Shown here: in pieces, positions 11,001-20,882 of the stretch
Position numbering within the stretch: the first letter of the stretch is position 1
Layout of the letters: every line of letters begins with the position of its first letter
DNA from: Marchantia polymorpha subsp. ruderalis
Lineage: Eukaryota > Streptophyta > Marchantiopsida > Marchantiales > Marchantiaceae
DNA length: 64,000 nt
NCBI GenBank assembly: GCA_037833965.1
Contig: AP031352.1
Span: 8,536,501-8,600,500, forward strand
Reading direction: 5' to 3'
Program-made: the position numbers and the translations under genes
Notes under the pieces: generated by a model
The model's database searches: none
The model's input: only the letters and a program-made list of their open reading frames with translations
Told to the model about the DNA's origin: nothing

Positions 11001-11456
11001 GTGATTTTTGAGGTTGGAGATCATGTTTGGTTATCTACAACGAATTTGTCTCTTGTAGGAACATCAAAGTTAAACCCTAGGTTCATTGGTCCATTTTTGG
11101 TTTTGAAGCGTGTTGGTGAAGTGTCATACAAGTTGGAACTTCCGTCACATATGAAAATACATCCAGTATTTCATGTGTCACGATTGCGAAAACATGTACC
11201 ACGACCAAAACAATTCACCAACCAACCAGCACCACCTCCTCTTCCAACCTTGATAGCAGATCATGAGGAGTTTGAGGTAGAAAAGATACTCAAGAAACGT
11301 ATTCGAGGTCATAAATATCCCAAAGTAGAGTATTTGATTCAATGGAAAGGCTATCCATCGTATGAATCAACTTGGGAACCAGCTAAAAATTTAGCAAATG
11401 CACCTTTGATAGTTCAGGAGTTTGAACGTATGTGCAACGAGGACGTTGCATCTTAA
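7983..11456 (+). CDS. Pol polyprotein: protease, RT, RNase H, integrase, chromodomain
   Basis: The pol frame opens at 7983, overlaps the gag end and lacks an ATG before the protease, so it is probably made as a Gag-Pol fusion by -1 frameshift. Domains in order: aspartic protease with IDPGATENF (Pro where Ser/Thr is commoner, near 8180); RT from about 8650 with [18 protein letters not shown] and the catalytic FLDD near 9180; RNase H with LATDASG near 9610 and TDHKPL near 9820; integrase with the HHCC zinc site (about 10160-10290) and DDE residues in MDL, TDRGTHF and ERANRTIED (about 10370-10700); a GPY/F region with FIGPF near 11080; and a chromodomain near 11265-11430 containing [17 protein letters not shown]. 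The chromodomain probably directs integration to marked chromatin. No internal stop is present. Confidence 0.95.
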   Translation, partial: RGGGSSFGKRRSPVILPRGLTGSTKRRKGEVGRKQWLGAHGRSKKQAQLIVTDGFMEGHKVRVLIDPGATENFLSRSVAMKLGLMLMKDVSEEVELPNGQTEVIETLPRSVELSIGRYKESIEWRVIRLARYDVILGMPWMEQYNPKVDWRRKVITSSGWKIYGDRIRSQNRNLPLFVMGTASISRDDVCFLGLIRDIGSTDKPYIPESLNDIFMEYKDVFPDDLPAGLPPKRRVDHKIEVIPGSTPTCKAPYRLAPNELEECKAQVEEMLSKGFIQPSVSPYGAPVLFVKKKDGSMRLCIDYRGLNQQTVKNKYPLPRMDDLFDQLQGAKYFTKLDLRSGYNQIRIADEDVHKTAFRTRYGHFEYLVMPFGLTNAPATFMGLMNDIFRPYLDKSVIVFLDDILVYSKTLNDHRSHLREVLQVLRDNQLYAKASKCEFGKSEVDYLGHRVTATGIQVMSEKIDAIQNWIAPEDQTQLKSFLGLTGFYRRFVKGFARLAQALTSMLGKGQKWRWGTAQELAFQALKDALLHAPILKWYDPNRSIKLATDASGTTVGGILQQEWEDGWHPVAFYSRKLVAAEQNYHTTEREELAIVLATKHWKHYLGDKEFVVETDHKPLVYLETQKDLSKRQIRWAEWRQRFNMKIVYVEGKKQLADALTRMPCLNHVAEVKIQADWWSKMSQATKEDEEITRALQTGKAEKSRGLAFYNQRIWIPQDQDLRTMILAESHDTAIAGHVGVEKTVESIQRVYYWPKIREDVESYVRSCVACQQNKASNQKPAGLLQPLPIPEQRWEHVTMDLVCELPRTSLGHDSVVVFVDKLSKMIHIRPTTKTVTAPQLAQLYLDAVFVNHGLSKVLITDRGTHFTSLFWKTLFSFFKTKLAMSTAYHPQTDGQTERANRTIEDMLRAFTLEEQEEWDNLLPLVEFAYNNSVNASTKASPFFLMYGAHPITPSSLIRLPKGEEFSTKVAAVNEFVEHIHRGLHQAKEKLVIAQNRQKQHADAHRREVIFEVGDHVWLSTTNLSLVGTSKLNPRFIGPFLVLKRVGEVSYKLELPSHMKIHPVFHVSRLRKHVPRPKQFTNQPAPPPLPTLIADHEEFEVEKILKKRIRGHKYPKVEYLIQWKGYPSYESTWEPAKNLANAPLIVQEFERMCNEDVAS
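8004..8073 (+). promoter_or_regulatory. Predicted -1 programmed ribosomal frameshift signal (slippery heptamer plus H-type pseudoknot)
   Basis: GGGAAAC (8004-8010) reads G-GGA-AAC in the gag frame, the X-XXY-YYZ form needed for tandem -1 slippage. After slippage the next codon (8010-8012) is in the pol frame, which is open from 7983. A 7-base spacer leads to stem 1, ACCAGTAA (8018-8025) with TTACTGGT (8041-8048). Loop bases CCTCGC (8031-8036) can pair with GCGAGG (8068-8073) as stem 2, giving an H-type pseudoknot. The gag stop codon is inside stem 1. Heptamer type, phase, spacing and structure all fit known retroviral signals, so a chance arrangement is unlikely. Function is untested. Confidence 0.75.
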
Positions 11457-11468
11457 AAGGAGGGAGGT
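11454..11468 (+). other. Polypurine tract
   Basis: The purine run AAAAGGAGGGAGG directly before the 3' LTR is the expected primer site for plus-strand DNA synthesis. It starts inside the pol stop codon. Confidence 0.85.
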
Positions 11469-11469
11469 T

Positions 11470-11889
11470 TGTAACCATCTTTAGTTAGTTAGAACTAAAG
11501 TAGAGGTTACTCTGAATATTGATGTAGATACTTTAGTGTGCACTAGTCATAGCTGCCACGTCAGCGATCCGCGCACTTGGTAGGTACAGAGTGGATGTGT
11601 TAGTTGACAGTGCCACGTCAGCAATCCGTGTGCTTGTAGCTAAGGATTGAGTGTGTTAGTTAGTGTGTTAGTTAGGTGCGCCACGTCAGCGATCCGTGTG
11701 CTTGTTAGGGTTATCCGCCACGTCATCCATCCACTATGAGAGGTATGGATGGTGGGGATTAGATCTTATCACCTTGTACTTGTTGGTGAGAGCTATATAA
11801 GGGAGAGGATAACCATTGTTGGTATCTCTCATCTTCAGAGTTTACGTTTCTATCTTCGAGTGAACTTCTCTCTAAACCCTAGTGTTACA
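11470..11889 (+). repeat. 3' LTR (420 bp)
   Basis: Identical to the 5' LTR at every base I compared, ending GTGTTACA. The target duplication TCTAC follows at 11890-11894. Confidence 0.97.
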
Positions 11890-11894
11890 TCTAC
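11890..11894. repeat. Target-site duplication, right copy (TCTAC)
   Basis: Matches 5823-5827. Confidence 0.95.
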
Positions 11895-12500
11895 CCCTTC
11901 TCAGCTGATGCATATTGCAATTGTACTCGAAACGGAATAGAGTCGACCTGGCGATCCATAGGAAACCTTACCTCTTGACTTTCTGATCAAAGTTCTCAGA
12001 TCCATTCTTCCCTCGTCCAGATTTCTGTAGCCAGCCTCCACAGATATTACAGATGTCAGCTCGTAATTGACTAACTGCTACCCCTTTTGTTTTGCTATTA
12101 TGATGTATAGAGTTTCAAACGCACAAGCATTCAGAAGAGGATTGTGTGAGACGGTGATATTTTGATGCAGTCTCCTCGAAATGTCACCCTCTCCCGAAAT
12201 CGCCTGAAATTGGGAGAATAAGTGAAGTGCGCATCAACTGATATTCCTGTGAGAAGTTGGTATCTGCTGGAGTCGAATCAATCATGGCTCAACAGTTTCG
12301 TAGTCTCCCGAGAGCTGTAGTTCAAATCTGTAGAGAGCTCGTGAGTGCTAGTGCTAGTCTACGAGCTGCGGTTGGAGAGGTGTGATAACACAGAACTTCC
12401 GTTCTGTGATATCAAACCGTGCGAAGTGGCGATCTACTGGCTTCGGAGGCAACATATTTTCACATTTCAGGTTCGAATCACACTCATGCTGCAGTTCACT
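11895..12500. other. Intergenic DNA right of the retrotransposon
   Basis: No gene recognised. A short hairpin, CACAGAAC/GTTCTGTG, lies at about 12389-12408. Open frames across 12345-12743 on both strands coincide with the inverted repeats that follow and are not credible genes. Confidence 0.4.
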
Positions 12501-12870
12501 CCATGTGCCACGAGGTCCAAAATTATATTTGTACATAATTCTGGACCTCGTGGCACATGGAAAGAAGTTCCGACACTTGCCCCCCGAAACGTCTCTAGGC
12601 CCCCTCCCGAAGCGGGGGCTTAGAGACGTTTCGGGGGAGGGGCCGTCCCCCAAGCCCCACCACGCGTGGGGGTAAGGGTGGAGGGGATGCGCGGACGTTC
12701 GAACGCCCGCACATCCCCGCCACGTGGGTCTTAGGAGGCCCACGTGGCGGGTCTTAGGAGCACAAGCTGTACGTCTCTAGGCCCCCTTCCGAAGCGGGGG
12801 CTTAGAGACGTTTCGGGGGAGGGGCCGTCCCCCAAGCCCCACCACGCGTGGGGGTAAGGGTGGAGGGGAT
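12501..12870. repeat. GC-rich nested inverted and direct repeat cluster (possible foldback element)
   Basis: In an otherwise AT-rich area this block is about two-thirds GC. It contains an inverted repeat with 26-base arms (12501-12526 and 12535-12560), then two 100-bp direct copies (12589-12688 and 12771-12870) that differ at about one base. Each copy holds a hairpin with arms reading close to GAAACGTCTCTAGGCCCC. Between the copies lie a near-palindrome (12683-12718) and a CGCCACGTGGG hairpin near 12719-12749. No ORF or transposase is convincing. It resembles a foldback or MITE-like element or a recombination-amplified hairpin; its class is unknown. Confidence 0.75.
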
Positions 12871-13839
12871 ACTGCCCTGCCTACTTACAGAAAATGAAAA
12901 GTTACTCTGCCATCACTGTCACTATGATAAGCATTAACTGATGAAGTACAACGAGACGAATAGCAATGAATCTGACATGAAAATGGTTGTAGCATGGAAA
13001 TATTCACACAAATCATGTTCGAATTGCGCTTGGGTTGCATTAAAGATGTCCATGAGAATCAAGGGTATGTGACACATTAGAGTGTCAACTTTCCTCCAAT
13101 GTGGTCATGTCGATATGCTTAGATTGCATCGCATTTTTGATTCATCTTCATGGACTCTTTTGTGAAAAACAACACTATCAAAGAAACAATGACCGATGTT
13201 TTTGGAACTCAACAGTTACAGTCGTCTTGACAACAAAGTTTGAATGTAGCATCATTTCAATGTCATAAATTTAGCACGAACACGGAACAATGCCCCACAT
13301 CTGTTGAGCCTCTGCTTGGAAAGATCAAGTACCTATGCAGATCAGATATGCGATTAAATGGCAGTAAGACGAAATCAAAATCAAAATCAAATAACTCCAA
13401 CATGTTTTGAGTAAGTCGTTGAGAATACTTGTTGAGGAACTATGTTAGTTCATTGCTTTCCACATTCTTTCCATCTAAAACCTAAAAAAAAAAGCATCAC
13501 AAATTCAAATTCAATGGAAAATATCAAATAGAAAATCTCAATGGCATCAAACTTCTGGCACATGTCAAACAAAAGCACTTCAAATTCAAATTTGAAGTTG
13601 TCCAAACTCTCTCAAGTGCTGATGCGGACGAGAAGACATTCAGAAAGCGGTGTTAGAATATTCACCTACGGATTGGAACTTTAACATCACCTTCAATCAA
13701 TCTTTGTTAGCCATTTGATTTGAGCACAAATTAATTTTTGGCCTTTTATACAAGCTTCATGGGTTTCATAGCCCAATCTAAGATTTCATTCATAGCATTT
13801 TAGATATGATATTCCTGAAATAGTAAATTGTAGTTCTAC
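12871..13839. other. Intergenic DNA with nothing recognised
   Basis: Moderately AT-rich; no coding frame, repeat or RNA gene was recognised. Confidence 0.45.
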
Positions 13840-14330
13840 ACACAAAATATTAACAACTTTATGATCATCTGAAATATCATCAATTATGATTTCATACCCA
13901 TCTTTGTCTTTACAAAAGTTTTATTTACTTTTGTCGGAATTGAAGCATTATAATATGTATTATTACTTTTACTTTCATCACGATAAATTTTTCATCTCTC
14001 TCTATTACCACCAACATAAGTTGGATATTTTAAAAAATGAGCTTCATTGTTAGTAGCTCGATCTGGAGAAAGAATTGGAAAAACCATTTCACTAAATTTT
14101 TGCCCTAGAATTGAGCCTAGTACAAACATATATTTCTAATCATTATTATAAGGTTGAAAAAGAAAATTACTTATTTTTTCTTTCATTTCAGGAACACTTC
14201 AATCAGAAGTAGCTAATTCAAAACCTTTTAGTACAATAAAAACTACTCCAACATTTAAAGAAACTTCTTTCAATGTCACAAGTACTTGTTTTATTTGCAT
14301 CTCATAAGTATACCAACATTACAATTTGGA
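13840..14330 (-). pseudogene. Nuclear copy of plastid petA (cytochrome f), broken
   Basis: The minus strand reads through the middle of cytochrome f with frameshifts and stops. LNVGVVFIVLKGFELA (near 14260-14215) matches the LNVGAVLILPEGFELA region. Further on are [27 protein letters not shown] (near 14050-14010), SKSNNTYYNAS and, in a second frame, KDKDGYEIIIDDISD. Cytochrome f is the haem subunit of the thylakoid b6f complex and is plastid-encoded, so this is an old plastid-to-nucleus transfer (NUPT). The haem-binding N-terminus and the C-terminal membrane anchor are missing. The many substitutions and several breaks show that it is not functional. Confidence 0.85.
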
Positions 14331-16470
14331 CTAAAGAAGTTGTGGTATTGAAACAGAGTTAGCATTCCAGTTTTGGGAGGGTAGTGCGCATAGCTATATG
14401 AAAGTGCTCTCTTTCATTTATGCGTTCACACTTCAGGAAGACCGTATAATATCCTTGCAAAAGGGATAATTGTTGGTCTTGAGTATCTAGACTTTGCTAT
14501 CCAGACTTGATCTATTCTATCATGCAATAAGAACAACTATAATACAAATATTACTTGTAGTATGAGTGTACTTATTTTCAGCAAGGTTCAAGTAATATAG
14601 TGCTAGAGATGTGTGTATTAAAAGAAGTAGAACAAATGGAGTGTATGTGACCTCCATTTTGTAATCTGCGCATAGTGACGTTCAATGTGGAATTGAATCA
14701 AATGGTTTTATTTCACTAGAATATTAAAACAACATTCATTCATCACGAGCAGACAAATTAGGGAGAAAGAGTCAAGTCGATCTGTAAGATCGGGTGTTGC
14801 ACATATGTACTAAGTCTTAGAAGTGGTCAAGTGATTAAGGATGATTAGCCAAGGCATAGCTAAGACTAGCTAGTTATGACTAAACTAGTTAGTTATAACT
14901 AAGTTTATCTAGTCATGACTAAGTTTAGCTACAATGTCTATAGTTGGCAGAATAATTAGCGGAGTTCTAGAAGAATGGAGTGAGCACTTCTATTTTGTCT
15001 TTTATAAGGAGTGAGCAATTCTATTTTGTCTTATACAAAAGTTCTAGATTCCAAGTGATTAGATATTTGACTAGAAGCCTGGATTTGATTGGTTTGACTA
15101 AATGTATGAAAGATGATTGGCTAGACTAAGTCTAATGTTGACTTAGTGGCTAGAAAGCTTGTAAAAGTTTAAAAGCTTCCAATGGCATGTCGTCACCTCA
15201 ACCTTGGATTCCGGCAGCTTCTAGAAGGTTTAGGTAGATCAATGGCATGTTGCCACGTAGAGAGGGTTAGTCAAACTTACCTAGGTAAAAGTAAGTTAGG
15301 AGAAATTACCACATGTTACTATGGTAAGTTCTCAAGTAGTATAAATAGAGAGGTAGAGTAGCACCTCTCAAGCAAGTTTGGAGAGTCATGTGTGAGGACT
15401 TGTTTCAATAATGAAGGAGTGAAGTTTTTGAGTATCTTGGAGTATCGACGTGTGTTTGCGTTTATGTGAAGAGAGTGATGTGAGTAGAGTTTGTGTGTGA
15501 GTTGGAGTGATACATGGAGAGTTTGTGAGAGAAGGTGTTTGGGACATGAGTGAGAGGATGAATCCTAGTCTTCTAGAACCATGATGCCCTACCACAAAGC
15601 CATCAGAGGTAAACCTTAGTGAGAGTCAGCCCGGAGGTTGCAGATCGTCTCTCCTAGGAATTCAACTTTTTTCTGTTTGCGATTGTCCCTATTTGCACTT
15701 GTCTAAAGGAATTGCTTGATCAGACTTCAAGTTTTTTTGGCCTTCTGCCTCCCCTTTCGCAGTCTGAGCTGCAAAGCACCTTCTTATATCTTTTCTAAAT
15801 CTGCGGTTGGGGCTCTAAATCTTTCTCATGTTTCAAGTCCTCTGTGGCTTACGACGTTTAGTGCCTGTTAATTTTTCAAGCCAAGTTAATTTCTTGAATG
15901 ATGAGTTGGGCTTATCTAGCTTGGTTGTACGCCACTTGTGTGCAACAGAAATTATTCTACCACTACTTTATGCTTGGTGAGACTCCTTGATACGTCCAAT
16001 GCAATGCCGGAGCTCTAGTTCTCCCACTTTGATCATACTAGGGCTTTCATCAAAAAAGTCCTTCATTCATACTGATTGAGTATGAAGAGCACACTTGGCC
16101 TTTTTTTACTCCTCCAAATCTGTTGGCTTTGTTGCTTTTTCTACAGGGCTGTGCTTATCAAATAACACAAAGAACGTGTACGGTTAGATAGCTTTACAAA
16201 GTTGCATGGCCACGCAAATTGCACTCGTGACATTGAAATCATAGTTTGAAGTATCTTTTGTATGGTTGAAAGTGTCATGGTGATCATCTTTTACTTCAAT
16301 ATGTGCAACTTCTCTTGAACTGACTAAATCCTCATTTAAATCATATATTTGTGATGAAATACCTTTATCAAAAAGCTCTTTAAATCCATCTCATATCCAT
16401 CAAAGCGTATGGCCAAACAAATGCGGATGTTGATCTTAGAATATTTATTCCTTCATAGAATAAGAATCTA
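14331..16470. other. Gene-poor stretch with LTR-like promoter remnants
   Basis: No gene recognised. A 31-bp unit is repeated in tandem (14977-15007 and 15008-15038). 'TagttAtgActaa'-like motifs recur at 14860-14935, and CAATGGCATGT recurs near 15179 and 15239. A TATAAATAG box at 15340-15348 is followed by transcribed-looking sequence. Together these suggest the promoter end of an unidentified decayed LTR, but I found no primer site or partner LTR. Confidence 0.35.
15340..15349 (+). promoter_or_regulatory. Possible TATA box
   Basis: TATAAATAGA in plus orientation is a good plant TATA match inside a repeat-rich segment. It may belong to a decayed LTR. No downstream gene was found. Confidence 0.3.
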
Positions 16471-16479
16471 GACACACAT

Positions 16480-17260
16480 GAAACAAGTTGTGTTAATCAA
16501 ATATACAGATGCAACCAATATATGTAATATATGCAATCGAAGAGAGAATTGCAATCTGAGGTGTACTTGATGTTTGCGAAAATTGCCTTGGAGTGATCTG
16601 AAGCACTCGCATGCATACTTTTCTCGTCTCCAATTCACAAGATTCATTCTAATTGGCTTTGATGTAGAGCCCACTAATGCATGGCCTGCATAGCCATGAG
16701 TCCAAGTAACAGGGACATTTAGCATAGATCTTGTCTTCATGATCACAACAATCACACGCAAATCTTTTTGCTTATTTGGAATAAAGCCAAGTAGCTTCTT
16801 CTGATCTTTGTACCAAATTCTTATTACAAAATCCCCTAGTAGACCATATACTGTATGATTCAAACGTTGCTCATGTGTATTCCTGCGCCTGCCATAAAGA
16901 AAATCCTTCATGTGTCCATGCATTGATTCCATAGCGTTGTTGGTATCTTGATTGTTACGGCATGTCTTTCTCCACGTTCATCACGAATACACTAACCTGA
17001 ATTCAAAAATAGTAAGTTAGATCTACTTGTGGAATACCATTAAGCAAAAAACGACTTCCAAAATGTAATAACTCCATATAGGATGCATATGTTACAAACT
17101 TACACTTACCTATATAAAGTTTTCATTCTGATTGGAAGTACTTCACAAATTGTGGCTCAGAGAGCTGAAATTTTTTCTTAAATAACAAAAGCTTCATCGC
17201 AGCAGACCTTTCCACATCAAATTCTTCTCCATCAGCAGTCAATGTGCTTCAAAGCACATG
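16480..17260 (-). pseudogene. Relic of a MULE-type transposase with degenerate SWIM finger
   Basis: The minus strand has an open piece of about 150 codons (16932-16468), whose upstream sequence continues in frame as NNQDTNNAMESMHGHMKDFL, the usual 'TNNA-x-E-S' junction after a MULE transposase domain. It continues with VGSTSKPIRMNLV and YACECFRSLQGNFRKHQ, which fits a SWIM zinc finger (CxC...CxH) whose third Cys position has been lost. Upstream, near 17160-17250, a frameshifted piece reads like KFQLSEPQFVKYFQSE, typical of the preceding helical region. The N-terminal DDE core is not seen. Similar SWIM proteins are numerous in plant genomes. This copy is truncated and frameshifted. Confidence 0.6.
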
Positions 17261-18484
17261 TCTTCCAATGCAGCTATGAGAAAACTGAAATGACGATGAA
17301 CAATAACTTTAGATTGATCATCTAAAACTATTGCTAAACCCAATGAATTGTATTGTTAATCTTCAAATTAAATTGAGTTTGATAAAACAAAACTATCATA
17401 ATTTTATTTTCATATCTTAGTGCTAGATTGATTGGTGATGATGTAATGTTCTATTAAAAATTCCAAAAGATCTATAGAGTTAATAAAGTCAAATTTCATC
17501 CTCCATCTATTGATAAGTTCTTGTGCACTACGTCAAGCAAAATTTTATTCACCTTTGATAATTGGATAGAACAGACTTAAAACCAGCAAAATAAGTTGAT
17601 ATAAAAACCCACTTGTATGTAATGTGTTATATCAATCTATATCTAATGGTATGAAGACTATCTATCTTCACTCTAAAAAATATGCAACTTAAATGAACAC
17701 CTTTTTCATGCAAGGTAGTATACAATCACATTGCTTATTTACATATGATTGGAAACTCATGCTCTTGTTGAAACATATAGATGATGTGAGTTAAAAGATC
17801 GATAAGTTTGTTAAAACAAGAAACAAATCAGTCCATATTAACACAAACAATGGTACTATAAATTAAAACATAGCAGTGGGAAGAATGATAATATTTTCAA
17901 AAGTACTGCGTAGATTGTAGGCAGAATCTATGGGCCAACAGAAGAAGAGGAGATGTGAACTCTTGTCATATTACTATAGAATGATAATTTCTCATTTACC
18001 TCTTATCCATATGTCACTTTTACACATTACAAGATGCAGCCATATGCATCACACATGGAAGGTATGATAAAAAAGAGCCAAGAGTGACCATCTAATGTCA
18101 ATAATGTTATAGCATCTATCTACCCCATGATGATAAACCCACATCTTCAGGCCAAAAGATAGAGATAAAAAGTATTCTTGTACGTAGGGTAGAATTGGAA
18201 GTTCTCTACTTGAATAATTTTGATGTTTTTTGAATCTACACGTGACCCCATTTACGGTGGTCCTTGTGTCATTGTATTTGAGGAAGGTGGTCCATCCATG
18301 CGGTCTACAGCTAAGTTATAAAAAACACTAAACAACCTTGGAAGAAGACGAGTTGACGTAAACCCACCCTGGGGCATAAGAGAGAGGGAAAACACTGCCC
18401 CGCAAATCGGGGCGAAAAGTTCTTCGATTGGAAGGTCTAACATGTACGAAGAATGAATTCTGACGTAATAAATCGGTGACGCAA
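17261..18484. other. AT-rich intergenic DNA
   Basis: No gene or repeat recognised up to the 86-bp duplication. A minus frame at 18252-18551 is discounted because it depends on the repeat. Confidence 0.5.
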
Positions 18485-18656
18485 CTGCGGCCACTTTCGC
18501 TTCCTGAGCGCTGGGCTCCCGGGATAAGAGCCGGAGCTTATTAAGTGTCATATTTCGCCACCCGGAACAGCTGCGGCCACTTTCGCTTCCTGAGCGCTGG
18601 GCTCCCGGGATAAGAGCCGGAGCTTATTAACTGTCATATTTGGCCACCCGGAATAG
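18485..18656. repeat. 86-bp tandem duplication
   Basis: Two adjacent copies starting CTGCGGCCACTTTCGCTTCC at 18485 and 18571 differ at only a few bases. The unit is GC-richer than its surroundings and contains CTCCCGGGATAAGAGCCGG. The near identity implies a recent duplication. No coding role was seen. Confidence 0.9.
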
Positions 18657-20504
18657 CGGCAGCGACTTTGCCAAGATCCACCCAGCATCTATATATTACA
18701 AAAGGAAAGGCAAGCCCGTCTGATCGGATACAAGGCAAACAGTGAAGTAATTTGTAGAACTGCTGAGTCTCTGATTGGAAGGTCATAGCATGAGTCATTC
18801 CATATAGCTGAAAAACTTTCTGAAGTTTTGCTCAAGTTACCAAGATACATTCAGATTTATAGTTTATTGTTAAAACATCGCACACAAGTTAAACAGTTTA
18901 ATCCTTCTAGATTGGATCAAGGAGCATTGACAGGGGACAAACTGGCGCGGTGCACAATCTACAATTTCCATATCCTATGAAGTATCAAATGAATGATGAA
19001 CATAATGAGAAACCAAGGATTGGTAGGATGTCAAAGGTATAAACCAATTGTTTTTCTTGTAACTGGAAACTTACATTTTCTAGTAAAGTGTAGTGATTAG
19101 AAATACTAACATAGTTTGCTAGGATATTTCATAAGTTCGCTCACAATAAATTCTACTTATATCTCCGACTCACATTGCAAGAGAGTTTGTCAATTCTAAG
19201 GGATGTATAAAACGGTCAAAATGTCGTCTAATCAACACCAAGAAAGTTGAAAACGGACTTAAATGGAATATCTCCTCAGTTATAAATCTGATCTTTTTGG
19301 TAGACATGCTCCACTGTTTCTTCCTTTATGTATTCTTGAAGGTAAATAAAGTACTTGAAAGGAATAAAACACATGTAAATATTACAGTTAAATCGCCGAA
19401 AGACTTTGTAAATGTTGGTGGCAAATCAAAATATACTCACTCCAAATCACATATACTAACTAATGAATTTTAGCAAACCATGAATGACATTTGGACTACT
19501 ACATGTGAAATAGAATGAGAAGTTAATGTCAAATGTAGTGATTAATTCATAAAAATACAAAATCCAATCAAATGTATTTGTCATGTTCTCACACGCTTTT
19601 GCATTATTTGTTGCGCTCACTATTCTTCACATTATCAATTTTGTGAGACTTGGATTCAGTTTAAGATTGATTAACTTATACATTTCTTTTTCACATACAT
19701 CATACATTTCCTAATATGTTCTTAATTATAAGATTTTACAATTTTATTATCATCAAAATGTATTCAATAGATATATTCAATTTCCATTGTAAATATGAAT
19801 ATTAAAAGAAGATGAGAATAGAAAAATACAATTTTGGTTAGAAATAACAAATTTTCAAACTAGATCTAATAAAAATTTTATAGAAGAATTCATCCAAATC
19901 TTACAGCTATGTGCTCCAAGTAATACAAAAGAAAATAAAATTTATCTACCTTATGGAGTGCTAAAGCAAGGAAGGACTTAACCTTCATGACTTTGTTTTT
20001 TGGAAAAAGATGAAAAGATAATGAGATGCGGTGTTTATCAAAACTAAATGACTGCATTTCAACCAATTATGATCAGCTGAATTAAAAAGATATGTACATT
20101 TGTGAAACAATGAAAATACTCGTCATAATTGCAGGCCTAATAAATTCTGGAAAATGCCAGGTTTGCAAGAATTAAATTATTTTTGGCATTTGACTGAATT
20201 AGGATAGCTCTATTCTGATGATTCCATAGAACTTTCATATGTGTTTTGATCGGAGTGAATTTGACTCGGTTGTTCTTCGATCTTTGCAATTTCAATCAAA
20301 TGTGACAAAATGAACTAAAAGCAATACTAAATTGATGGTTAGTGGCATAAACAAAGATGAATTGGATCATGAAAAATTCATGTTTCCAGTCTATGATTAG
20401 AAATCATATATTGGACGAAAATAATTGACTTGAACGTTTTCAATTCACTATGTTTCGTCCAATGGATTGGAGATAATTGATTTGAGAATTTCAAATTAAT
20501 TTTC
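18657..20504. other. AT-rich intergenic DNA
   Basis: Low-GC sequence with no recognised gene, RNA or element. Confidence 0.5.
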
Positions 20505-20882
20505 ATGAATAAAAGAAAGGTTTGTCAGGTTGGTGCGGCAGACGTCTTTATTTGCAGTCCCGATTTGCCGAGACCACCTCACGATTTTCAATCACGTTAT
20601 TTCATTATACTCCATTTTCAAACGCATTGCACTCCCTATTTGCTCAAACCAAACTCGAAATTAAGAAGACTTTTCGCCATGAAGCAATTCACGACTCCCG
20701 ATTTGCCAGAATCGGACTCGAAAGCACGGAGGCTTCTTGCCATGAAGCAGTTCACGACGGGTTTCGTCGAAATCTCCTACCCTCCTCCCCTTAATGACTT
20801 TCCCTTCGAGCATCCAAATTCTTTGCAACTATGGGCGTGCGCAGGAGCTCTGGTGGCCCCTGTGGCAATTTGGCCATATTGA
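20505..20882 (+). CDS. Unknown small ORF with an internal duplicated segment
   Basis: A 125-codon plus-strand frame. Its middle contains two related segments, with LRRLFAMKQFTTPDLPES followed by ARRLLAMKQFTT, so part of the frame is a recent internal duplication of about 70 bases. A Pro-rich stretch follows and the last 20 residues are hydrophobic. The frame is unspliced and no domain is recognised. It may be a chance frame across a small tandem repeat, so I hold it only as a candidate. Confidence 0.2.
   Translation: MNKRKVCQVGAADVFICSPDLPRPPHDFQSRYFIILHFQTHCTPYLLKPNSKLRRLFAMKQFTTPDLPESDSKARRLLAMKQFTTGFVEISYPPPLNDFPFEHPNSLQLWACAGALVAPVAIWPY

Larger units (their letters stand above)
5828..11889 (+). 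mobile_element. Complete chromodomain Ty3/gypsy LTR retrotransposon
   Basis: A 6062-bp element with two 420-bp LTRs that I read as identical base for base, bounded by TG...CA and flanked by TCTAC duplications. Internal order is PBS, leader with two mini-ORFs, gag, protease-RT-RNase H-integrase-chromodomain, polypurine tract. This gene order and the C-terminal chromodomain define a chromovirus. A link to the moss/fungal Tcn1-like clade is only a guess. Identical LTRs and open gag and pol frames imply a very recent insertion, and the copy looks capable of autonomous movement. It inserted close to an older, inverted relative. Confidence 0.97.

Noticed and set aside
6862..11456. gag/pol break as a decay frameshift or sequencing error
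   Set aside because: The break coincides with a correctly phased slippery heptamer, a 7-nt spacer and a two-stem pseudoknot, and both frames are otherwise open in a copy with identical LTRs.
12660..12690. G-quadruplex in the GC-rich repeat
   Set aside because: The G runs are uneven and the fourth run is only two bases, so the motif is marginal.
12345..12743. Overlapping ORFs on both strands
   Set aside because: They run through inverted and direct repeats and have no domain; the frames are by-products of the repeat composition.
18252..18551. Minus-strand ORF of 99 codons
   Set aside because: It overlaps the 86-bp duplication and shows no motif or splice context.
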